Made by a program: the position numbers and the translations under genes | The notes under the pieces: model-generated | Databases searched by the model: none | Told to the model about the DNA's origin: nothing | Seen by the model: only the letters and a program-made list of their open reading frames with translations | NCBI GenBank assembly: GCA_046760785.1 | Contig: JBHIET010000038.1 | Span: 1 to 31,315, forward strand | DNA length: 31,315 bases | Origin: JBHIET01 sp046760785 | GTDB lineage: Bacteria; Chloroflexota; Anaerolineae; B4-G1 | Direction: 5' to 3' | Shown here: positions 14,954 to 22,600 of the stretch, in pieces | Layout of the letters: every line of letters begins with the position of its first letter | How positions within the stretch are numbered: the first letter of the stretch is position 1

Positions 14954-16030
14954 TCACCTCGCTTCCACCTGGACCCCTCGCTGAACAAAGGGGGTATGGG
15001 TCAATATCTGGGGCCCCAGCCAGGGCACCGCCTGCATCACCTGCACCCCCTGATCCTCCAACATGAAGGGCCTACGCTGCAGCCCCAGCCTCGTCAACGC
15101 CCCTGTGATGGCCTCGTGCCGGTCCACGGGGCAGTAGAGCATCAGGAAGCCACCACCGCCAGCCCCGGTCACCTTTCCCCCCAGCGCCCCGTTCTCCCGC
15201 GCTACCTGATAGCATTGGTCCAGAAACGGGTTGGTGATCCCCTCCGTCAACCGGCGCTTCTCCATCCAGGATCGATGGAGTAGATCGCCGAACGCCTCCA
15301 CGTCCCCCCGCTCCAGCGCAGCGCGCACCTCCAGCCCCAACTCTTTGATCGCATCCAGCCTGCGGACCGTCTCCCGGTCACCCTGCTGGCTGGCCTGTTT
15401 CTGGCGACGGAGGATGGTGGAAGACTGGCGGGAGGTGCCAGTAAAGAAAAGCATCAACCCCTCCTCCAATGCCTCGAGCGTTCCAGCGGGTACCTGCAGC
15501 GGTTCGACGGTTACGCCGTCGCGGGAGAACGTGATGCAGTTGAGGCCCCCGAAGGCCGCCGCGTACTGATCTTGCTTGCCAACAGGCATTCCTAGCTTCT
15601 CCATCTCGATGTAGCAGGCTTGTTCTGCCACTTCCGCTGGCCCAAGGTCTAAGCCACACCAGAAGGCGAGGGCCTTGATCATCGAAACTGCCACGCTGCC
15701 GGAGGAGCCCAGCCCGGTGCCAGGAGGGACCTGCGAGGCCAGAAAGATGGTCAGCCCATCGCGGAGATTGAAGTAGTAGGTGATGGCCTTAGGCAGGCGC
15801 AGGTCGCCATTCCAAATCAGATCCTCGCAGGTGGGTCGCTGACAGAGGGCCCGGTAGTCGGCGGAGATGATCTGCACGCCACCTGGCCAGCCGGGGGTGA
15901 GGGTGGTGTAGACGTAGTAACTGATCGTCGTGCTGACCACCATGCCGCCGTACCGCTCGTAGTAGGCCGGCAGATCCGTTCCGCCGCCCCCAAAGCTGAT
16001 GCGCACCGGCGCTCTTGAGATCAGAATCAT
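14954..16030 (-). CDS. hddA: D-glycero-alpha-D-manno-heptose 7-phosphate kinase-like GHMP kinase
   Basis: HddA phosphorylates heptose-7-phosphate at C1 to give the alpha-1,7-bisphosphate of the GDP-heptose pathway. The 358-residue sequence begins SRAPVRISFGGGGTDLPAYYE, the hallmark N-terminus of this subfamily. It has the GHMP ATP loop PPGTGLGSSGSVAVSM around residues 101-116 and the C-terminal KVTGAGGGGFLML motif. The ATG at 16030 has GAGGAGAG upstream. It is the first of the tightly linked heptose genes. The spacer ahead of it (307 bp) is filled with repeats, and no convincing promoter is visible there, so transcription may come from the sugar phosphotransferase gene. A fucose kinase/galactokinase-type GHMP role is less likely given gmhA and gmhB next door. 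Confidence 0.9.
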   Translation of the reverse strand: MILISRAPVRISFGGGGTDLPAYYERYGGMVVSTTISYYVYTTLTPGWPGGVQIISADYRALCQRPTCEDLIWNGDLRLPKAITYYFNLRDGLTIFLASQVPPGTGLGSSGSVAVSMIKALAFWCGLDLGPAEVAEQACYIEMEKLGMPVGKQDQYAAAFGGLNCITFSRDGVTVEPLQVPAGTLEALEEGLMLFFTGTSRQSSTILRRQKQASQQGDRETVRRLDAIKELGLEVRAALERGDVEAFGDLLHRSWMEKRRLTEGITNPFLDQCYQVARENGALGGKVTGAGGGGFLMLYCPVDRHEAITGALTRLGLQRRPFMLEDQGVQVMQAVPWLGPQILTHTPFVQRGVQVEAR

Positions 16031-16337
16031 TTCTTACACTCTCCTCATCATTCTCTATTCGTTACTGCTCAGGCTGCGCCGGTCGAGCGGCGTCCTGAGC
16101 CTGTCGAAGGGTAGGCGCTTTAGGTCGAGTAGCGAAGCGTACCGAGACCAAGCGCCGTATCCGCCGGGTTGAGCTTGTCGCTTGTCCTGAGCCTGTCGAA
16201 GGGAAACCAGACCAAGCAGCCTATGCTGAGCCGCTCGCTTGGTTTCGATATGCTGCTCCCTCTGGTCGCAGCTACTCAACCAGCGCTCGCTCGCCCAACA
16301 CTGCATCCAGCCTGAGCAGTAGCCTCTATTCAACAAA
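16031..16337. repeat. Repeat-filled spacer with two identical 20-nt elements
   Basis: This spacer has no credible gene; the 93-codon open frame across it is translated repeat. GTCCTGAGCCTGTCGAAGGG occurs identically at 16092-16111 and 16184-16203, a start-to-start distance of 92 bp. A looser hairpin with CCAAGC/GCTTGG ends spans about 16212-16242. A three-mismatch copy of the 20-nt element is at 1684-1703 and a similar copy lies inside a coding region at 29217-29234. Confidence 0.75.
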
Positions 16338-17852
16338 CTAATAGGCCCCCTGCCCCTTGAGTACCACCCGTACGGTGTTGAACATCAACTTCAGATCCGT
16401 CCAGATGGTGTAGTTGCGGATATACTGCATGTCCATCCGCACCCGCTCCTCGTAGGAAAGGTCGGCGCGTCCACTGACCTGCCACAGACCGGTCAACCCC
16501 GGCTTGACCGTCAGCAGATTATGCTGCCATTGGCCGAAGTGCCTCAGTTCCGTTGGGGTGATCATCCGCGGCCCGACAAGGCTCATCTCTCCCTTCAGCA
16601 CGTTGAACAGTTGCGGCAGTTCGTCCAGACTGTAGCGGCGCAGGAGCCGCCCCACTCGGGTGACCCGGGGGTCATCCTGGATCTTCCCGGCCTGCTCCCA
16701 CTTTTCCTTCAACTCTGGATGCGCCTCCAGATAAGCTTCGGCCTTGGGGATCATAGTGCGGAACTTGTAGGCGTTGAACCTCCGTCCATACAACCCCACC
16801 ACCCGTCGGTGGTAAATCACCGGCCCCGGCGAGTCCCGCCGGACCAGGAGAGCAATGATCAGAAACACAGGAGCCAACAGAACGATGCCCACCAGCGTAG
16901 CCACGTAGTCCAGCAGCGCCTTCATCAGCGCATCCATCCCGGTGATGCGGGTCCGATTGAGGCTCACCAGGGGAATGAAACCAACATCCCTCACCTGAGC
17001 GCCGTTGGTAAAAAGTTCGTACAGGCCAGAGGAGAGACTGATACGCACCCTGCTGTCCGTCCCCCAGTCCCGGTAAATATCCAACAACTCTTCCCGTCGC
17101 AGGGCGGTGGGAATGACGATCAGTTCCTCCACATCCAGGCTCCGAACGAGGCTGTCCAGTCTATTGAGTCCGCTCAGCACAGGCAGCCCCTCTACCTGTG
17201 CCTTTTCGCAGGATGCCGGTTCCACAAAGCCCACCACCTCCACCCCCGCCGTCGGCGAAGCGCGCAACTGGGCCACCACGGCCCGCCCCTCCTCATTGGC
17301 CCCCACGACCAGCGCTCGGCGAATGAACAGGCCCCGCCTCCGCAGGCAGTAGACCAACCGCCGGTAGCCAAACCGGGTCAAGGTCACGCTGGCAAGGGAG
17401 AAGAACCAGACCATCGCCAGCCATCCTCTGGAGATGTCATACTCGTCGCGCCGGACGAGGAAACTGTAGAGGATCAGGCCAACCAGGCCAGCGGTACAGG
17501 CGTTGACCGCGTTGACGTATTCCTGCGTGCCGCCGAAAAGGCGGTCCTCGTGGTACAGCCAATTAATGGCAAAGAGGATCAACCACATCGGAATGGCAGT
17601 CCAGGCAAGGCGGATGTAGAAAGCTTCCACGGAAGGGCCAAAGGGGCCCTGGTACTCCAGCAGCTGGAAACGCAGTTGATAAGCCGCTGCCATGCTGAGA
17701 GCGATGCACACCGCATCCAGCAGGAACAGTGGCACCACCGCCCAGCGGGTGGAGAAGCGCTGCCTGGCCCAGGTCCGCCTGCGCACAGCCGAGAAGGGCG
17801 GTACCTGTACTGCCGTTGAAAGAACTCGCTGGTGACCAGTTCCAACTGTCAT
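16338..17852 (-). CDS. Polyprenyl-phosphate sugar phosphotransferase (exopolysaccharide initiating enzyme)
   Basis: The 504-residue membrane enzyme should transfer a sugar-1-phosphate from a nucleotide sugar to undecaprenyl phosphate, starting a surface polysaccharide. The N-terminal third has about four to five membrane helices (WAVVPLFLLDAVCIALSMAA, IPMWLILFAINWLY, GLVGLILYSFLV). A Rossmann-like middle (RRALVVGANEEGRAVVAQL) is typical of WbaP/WcaJ-type proteins. After a further helix comes the conserved catalytic domain: YKFRTMIPKAE, DPRVTRVGRLLRRYSLDELPQ, NVLKGEMSLVGPRM, KPGLTGLWQVSGR. The ATG at 17852 is preferred over a TTG at 17858; AGGA lies about 10 nt upstream. It heads the minus-strand glycan genes. 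The acceptor is a polyprenyl phosphate by family; which sugar is used is unknown. Confidence 0.92.
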   Translation of the reverse strand: MTVGTGHQRVLSTAVQVPPFSAVRRRTWARQRFSTRWAVVPLFLLDAVCIALSMAAAYQLRFQLLEYQGPFGPSVEAFYIRLAWTAIPMWLILFAINWLYHEDRLFGGTQEYVNAVNACTAGLVGLILYSFLVRRDEYDISRGWLAMVWFFSLASVTLTRFGYRRLVYCLRRRGLFIRRALVVGANEEGRAVVAQLRASPTAGVEVVGFVEPASCEKAQVEGLPVLSGLNRLDSLVRSLDVEELIVIPTALRREELLDIYRDWGTDSRVRISLSSGLYELFTNGAQVRDVGFIPLVSLNRTRITGMDALMKALLDYVATLVGIVLLAPVFLIIALLVRRDSPGPVIYHRRVVGLYGRRFNAYKFRTMIPKAEAYLEAHPELKEKWEQAGKIQDDPRVTRVGRLLRRYSLDELPQLFNVLKGEMSLVGPRMITPTELRHFGQWQHNLLTVKPGLTGLWQVSGRADLSYEERVRMDMQYIRNYTIWTDLKLMFNTVRVVLKGQGAY

Positions 17853-17953
17853 CGTCAACGTTCCTAAAGACTCCTGCCTCCCTCAACCCGCAGGAGGATC
17901 ATCAACCGTGGGAGTTCTCAATCACCGATTATCATTGTAAAAGGCAATCGTCA

Positions 17954-17971
17954 GACTTCAGTAACGAAGTC
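17954..17971. promoter_or_regulatory. Short inverted repeat just upstream of the ACP promoter
   Basis: GACTTC (17954-17959), AGTAAC, GAAGTC (17966-17971) is a perfect 6-bp inverted repeat with a 6-nt centre. It ends 8 bp before the -35 element at 17980, so it is well placed to be an activator site for the ACP gene. It also lies about 100 bp upstream of the divergent sugar phosphotransferase gene. No T-run follows, so it is not a terminator. Confidence 0.35.
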
Positions 17972-17979
17972 CTAGAAAA

Positions 17980-18008
17980 TTGACTAGAGATGCGCACGGA
18001 AGTACAAT
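17980..18008 (+). promoter_or_regulatory. Predicted sigma70-type promoter for the acyl carrier protein gene
   Basis: TTGACT (17980-17985), a 17-bp spacer and TACAAT (18003-18008) form a strong promoter. Expected start is near 18015, giving a leader of about 107 nt that contains a run of seven T (about 18029-18036). No clear riboswitch fold is seen. Confidence 0.68.
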
Positions 18009-18121
18009 TATCCCCGCCGTCTTATAGTCTTTTTTTAGGATTCTCATCACTCTAAACCAACCCCTGGCCCATAGAATAAAGAGCAGGACGACGAGAGTCA
18101 GTTACAACGAGGTCCAGATAG

Positions 18122-18409
18122 ATGTCCATAGAAACTTTGATCCGCAGCTACATTCTGGAGAACTTCCTCTTCACTGATGACAACGGGCGGTTGCAGAACG
18201 ACACCTCTTTTCTGGAAGAGGGGATCGTGGACTCCACCGGGGTTCTGGAACTCGTGATGTTCGTTGAGGAGACCTTCGGCACCACAGTGGAGGACGAGGA
18301 GATTGTGCCGGAGAACTTCGACTCCGTGGAGCAGTTGGCGCGCTACGTGCGGCTGAAGGTGAGGAAGGCGGCGGTACCCAGTCCTGGCGAACGAGTTCCT
18401 GCGAGATAG
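18122..18409 (+). CDS. Stand-alone acyl carrier protein
   Basis: The 95-residue acidic protein has the four-helix ACP pattern. The phosphopantetheine attachment Ser is S38 in EEGIVDSTGVLELVMFVEE, where the usual DSL reads DST. Downstream VEDEEIVPENFDSVEQLARYV is typical of discrete ACPs used by acyl-ligase or peptide/polysaccharide modification systems rather than fatty acid synthase AcpP. No partner (acyl-AMP ligase, ketosynthase or phosphopantetheinyl transferase) is in the window. The start has GAGG about 10 nt upstream. The FecR-like lipoprotein gene follows after 78 bp on the same strand. The acyl carried might feed the acyltransferase of the neighbouring operon, but this is inference. 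Confidence 0.85.
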   Translation: MSIETLIRSYILENFLFTDDNGRLQNDTSFLEEGIVDSTGVLELVMFVEETFGTTVEDEEIVPENFDSVEQLARYVRLKVRKAAVPSPGERVPAR

Positions 18410-18487
18410 CGCGGAACGGTTCCCCGAATATGACAAACGGGCTACCAGCTCCCGGGTCGTGGGTGTGTTGAGGCTGAGACGGAGGCT

Positions 18488-19480
18488 ATGTCCACAGGGA
18501 ACCTGCTAGTAGGTCCAGGGTTCAGAATGCCTGGCCAGAGGCTCGATGCTCGTCAAGGAGTGGCTTATCTGCTGCTAATCGCGCTGATGGTGCTTATTGC
18601 TGGCTGCCAAAGTCCTGCCACGGTGACCGAGCCGTGGACGCCGCCCTATCTGCAACTGCAACTGCGTGCAGGAAAGGTGCAGGTGCAGTGGGCGGACGCC
18701 TCGGAGTGGACGACGATGGAGAGTGGGGCGAGTATCACTGTCCAGAAGCAGGGCCGAATCGTCGCAGACGCAGCAGAGGAAGCTCTGTTCCACCTGGGCG
18801 ATGGCAGCACGCTCGAACTGGCCCCTGAAACCATGATGGAGGTGCAGAATTCGCGCTCCTTTCCCCGCTTGCAGATGGTATTGCAGGACGGGAGCCTCCT
18901 GCTTATGGCACAGGAGCCCTCATACGAGCTCACCATACCCACTTGCTCCGTGACGCTTTTAAGCGTCCCTTCACGGATAAGAATCGAGGTCAACAGCGAA
19001 ACGACGTACCTGGCGGTCGAAGAGGGGGCCGTGGTCTGTGCGCTGGAGACAGGGACATTGACGCTTCCCAAGTGCCGGGAGATGTACGCAAGAGCAGGAG
19101 AGGAGCCAGAGGTCACGGAGTTCTGCGATGCGAATGCGACAGCCACCGCCTTCGCTGTGACACCATCGCCAAGCCCAACCCCCTCGGAATTTGAGACGAC
19201 GCCGACGGCGACTGCAACGCCCTCCCCCACCACCACGCCCACACGCGAGGTCGTGACATCAACCCCCACCCCAGTGCCACCGACCGATACTCCGCCACCA
19301 CCGCCACCACCACCACCGACGAACACACCGCCGCCACCGCCACCGCCACCACCTCCCACCGATACACCACCACCGCCGCCGCCACCCCCCACCGACACAC
19401 CACCGCCGCCGCCCACGGAGGCGCCCCGGCCCACACCGACGCCGGCCCCGCCTACGCCTCGCCCAACTCCTCAACCTTGA
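18488..19480 (+). CDS. FecR-like domain lipoprotein with Pro/Thr-rich tail
   Basis: This 330-residue exported protein has a signal peptide (VAYLLLIALMVLI) ending in the lipobox IAGC with Cys40, so it should be lipid-anchored outside the cytoplasmic membrane. Residues about 55-200 resemble a FecR/anti-sigma periplasmic domain: a glycine-poor beta-sandwich with WTTMESGASITVQ, FHLGDGSTLELAPETMMEV, QDGSLLLMA and YLAVEEGAVVCAL. From about residue 215 the protein is a Thr/Ser/Pro-rich stalk, ending in repeated PTDTPPPPPP blocks. The start has GGAGG close to the ATG. It lies between an ACP gene and a giant DUF11 protein. It may be a surface or wall-spanning anchor or a scaffold; no sigma factor partner is nearby, so a signalling role is doubtful. 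Confidence 0.78.
   Translation: MSTGNLLVGPGFRMPGQRLDARQGVAYLLLIALMVLIAGCQSPATVTEPWTPPYLQLQLRAGKVQVQWADASEWTTMESGASITVQKQGRIVADAAEEALFHLGDGSTLELAPETMMEVQNSRSFPRLQMVLQDGSLLLMAQEPSYELTIPTCSVTLLSVPSRIRIEVNSETTYLAVEEGAVVCALETGTLTLPKCREMYARAGEEPEVTEFCDANATATAFAVTPSPSPTPSEFETTPTATATPSPTTTPTREVVTSTPTPVPPTDTPPPPPPPPPTNTPPPPPPPPPPTDTPPPPPPPPTDTPPPPPTEAPRPTPTPAPPTPRPTPQP
19270..19470 (+). repeat. CCA/CCG-rich proline stalk repeats
   Basis: The segment is almost purely C with interspersed A and G and encodes four blocks of the form PTDTPPPPPP (with a PTNT variant) followed by a P/T/A/R tail. Near-identical DNA blocks (ACCGATAC/ACCGACAC plus CCACCACCGCC runs) make it prone to slippage, so the stalk length may vary between strains. 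Confidence 0.8.
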
Positions 19481-19513
19481 ATAGGCAGAAGAGTCCACAG
19501 TCCCACCATGCTT

Positions 19514-19543
19514 AGGCACTCCCAAGTGCCTTCTTCGCCTTTT
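19514..19543 (+). terminator. Probable Rho-independent terminator after the lipoprotein gene
   Basis: A 7-bp stem AGGCACT/AGTGCCT with a CCCA loop (19514-19531) is followed by a T-rich tract (TCTTCGCCTTTT). It lies 34 bp after the lipoprotein stop and directly before the next promoter. Confidence 0.55.
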
Positions 19544-19570
19544 GACGATTGCTGTGCTGTGAGGTAAAAT
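19542..19570 (+). promoter_or_regulatory. Predicted sigma70-type promoter for the DUF11-repeat protein
   Basis: TTGACG (19542-19547), a 17-bp spacer and TAAAAT (19565-19570) lie 45 to 90 bp upstream of the possible start codons. Expected transcription start is near 19577. Confidence 0.65.
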
Positions 19571-19656
19571 AGGAATAATGGGCAACCATAGAGATAGCAA
19601 TTCAGAAGAGACTTATGTTTGCTTGTCGCCATCCGCCGGGCAAACGCGGGAATGAA

Positions 19657-22600
19657 ATGGAGGCTATGGTGCACAAGAAGAAGGGTTTCGTTCAACTCCT
19701 GGTCGCGCTCCTGATCGGCCTCACCGGTGTGATGGGCACACTGCTGCTGTTGTCTCAGGAAGCCGATGCCAGGCCCATGCTCGACGAGGTCAATCTCTTG
19801 ATCTCAAAGAGCGCCAGCGCCGACCACGTCCAGATTGGAGAGCAATTGGTCTACACCCTGACCTACCAGAATACGAGCACCGACACAGCGGCGAGTGGAG
19901 TGCTCATCACCGATACCCTCGATTCCAATGTCACCTACGTCACCGCCTCGCCCACACCCGACGGGGGAACCGCGGAGAACGCCCCCTACTGGAACATCAG
20001 CACCATATCGGAATCAACGTCTGGGACGATTGTACTGACCGTTACCGTTGCCGCTCCTCTGACCAACGGCACGGTCCTCACCAACATCGCCATTATTGAC
20101 AGTGAGCAGACGACCCCTGCGTCGGATGATGTTACCACCACCGTTGATGCCCCCACCCTGGAGTTGACCAAGCGCGACTACTCCGATCCCGTGCCGACAG
20201 GGGCACCACTGACTTACACGCTGGCCTACACCAACACGGGCGATGCCACAGCGGCCAACGTCGTCATCACCGACGTTCTGGATAGTAACGTCACCTATCT
20301 CAGCGCCTCCCTATCGCCAACCGGCTGGACAACCCCCACTCTCTATTGGGATATCGGGGTCCTGACACCCTCCATCCCCGGAGAGATCGTGCTCAGCGTG
20401 ACGGTGCAAAGCGGACTCGGTGAGGGCACTATCCTCACGAACTCTGCCGCCATTGACAGCCAGGAGACCAACCCCTCCTCGGTGACCGAGGAAACCGCAG
20501 TGATCTCTCATGGCGTGGCGGTTTCCGTTACACTGACCCCCACCGCCACTATCATCAGCGCCGGTCAATCCATCTCCTACACCCTCATCGCCCACGACGC
20601 CTACGGCAACGACTGGGATGTTACCCATAGCGGCTCCTACACCATCACCCTCGACGCAGGCGGCTCCTGGGCCAGCAACGTCTACACTTCCCAGGTCGCT
20701 GGCACCTGGACGATCACGGGGACGTACGATGGGAAGAACGACACAGCCACGCTGACCGTCAACCCCGGCCCGCTGGATTACTTCGCCTTCGGCAACATCT
20801 CCGATCAGACCGCGGGCATCGCCTTCACCGTGGCGATCACCGCCTACGATACCTTCGCCAACCTAAAGAGCGACTACCCCGGCCCCGCCACTCTCTCCGA
20901 CTCAACCGGAACCATCACCCCCACCTCCACCGGCAACTTCACGGCCGGGGAGTGGTCCGGTAGCGTGACCATCACCCGCACCGGCAGCGCCGTCGTCATC
21001 ACCGCCAAGGACGCCTCCGTCTCCAGCGACAGCAACAGCTTCACCGTGCATCCGGCCGAACTGCACCACATCCTCCTCTCCCCACCGACGTCCACTATCT
21101 TTGCCTGGCAGGTTCAGACCTACACTGTGGAAGCCTTCGATGTGTACAGCAACAGCCGCGGCGACGTCACTACCCAGACCACCTTTAGCATCGTAGAGAG
21201 CGGCCACGGCGGCTACTGGACAGACAACGTCTACAACCCCAAAAACCCGGGCGATTGGACAGTGCAAGCCGTCTACACCGGAACGCGCGTGACGACGGAC
21301 ACCGGTTCCCTCACCGTCCGAACCCCAGTTCTGCACCTCGATAAGAGCGACAATCCTGACGACAACGTGGAGGCCGGCGACCATCTCACCTACACCCTGA
21401 CCTACTCCAACACCGGCAACATGACGGCGACCGGCGTCGTCGTCACCGACACACTCGATCCCAACGTCGCCTACGTCACCGCCTCGCCGGCGCCGAGCGG
21501 GGGGCTGCCAGATGCCCCCTTCTGGTCTATCGCCGACGTCGCTCCAGGTCAACTCGGCCAGATCACCGTTACCGTCGCCGTCACCAGTCCCCTGCCCAAC
21601 GGCACGATGCTGACCAACACCGCCTGGCTAGACGCCGACCAACCCGTGTCGGTTTCTGCCACGGAGACGACGACCGTCCATTCCAGCCCGGTGCTGACCA
21701 TCACCAAGACGGACTATCCGGATCCTGTCAGCGTTGGAGGTCTTCTGAGGTACACCATCGTCATCACCAATAGCGGCAACGAGAACGCTACCTCCATCAC
21801 GGTCACTGAGGGCTACGATCCTGACATCGTGTTCCAAAGCGCCAACCCAGACCCCGATGCCGGCAGTGAGAACCGGGTGTGGACCTTCCCAACGTTGGCT
21901 GTGGATACCTCCGAGTCCATAGATGTCTTTGTCCAGGTGACCGACACGATCGCCGGGGGGACGGTCCTGACCAACGAAGCGACTCTCGACAGCGCCCAGA
22001 CGGTCCCCATCAGCACCACCGAAGCTACCTATGTGCAGCCGAAGTCCAAGCTCGAGGTCACACAGTCGGACATCCCCGACCCAGTCCAGGCTGGCGCCAC
22101 GCTGGTGTACTCTATCCTCTACGAGAACAATGGAACGGCTGGTGCGACAAACGTCGTCATCACAGACACCTACGACAGCCGAGTGACGTACCTGTCGGCC
22201 TCGCCGCCACCCGACGCCGGAAACAACGTGTGGTACACCAGCACCCTGCCTGCTGGCGGAAGCGGCACGATCCTGGTACAGGTCAGGGTGGACACTCCCC
22301 TCCCCAACGGCACTCTTCTAAACAACGTCGTCACCGTCAGCAGCGATGAGGAAACCCCTCCGCCCTTCATCGAGACTACAGAGGTGTCCTCCGCCCCCGT
22401 TCTCACGTACACCCTCACCGACCAGTCCGACCCTGTGGAAGCCGGCGCCTCCCTGACCTACACCCTGCGCTACACCAACACCGGCAACGCCGACGCAACG
22501 CAAGTCGTCGTCACTGCCACTCTCGATAGCTACGTCTCATTCTCCAGCTCCACCCCTGCGCCGACCGGCGGTGGAGGCGATGTGCGCTATTGGGAACTGG

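Noticed and set aside
14622..14957. Possible small gene overlapping the winged-helix gene (111 codons)
   Set aside because: Its second half is a frame shadow of the winged-helix coding region and shows no domain; the frame used in the features carries the coherent helix-turn-helix pattern.
16055..16336. Short open frame across the spacer before hddA
   Set aside because: It is translated interspersed repeat (two identical 20-nt copies) with no plausible start or domain.
9314..17852. Possible defence or phage-related island
   Set aside because: All genes fit glycan biosynthesis; no nuclease, helicase, toxin-antitoxin pair or phage structural gene was seen.
18646..19434. Long Gly/Val-rich open frame antisense to the proline stalk
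   Set aside because: It is the reverse complement of the CCA/CCG repeat, with no start signal or domain.
19270..19470. CRISPR-like regular repeat
   Set aside because: The repeat units are contiguous proline codons with no unique spacers; it is coding low complexity.
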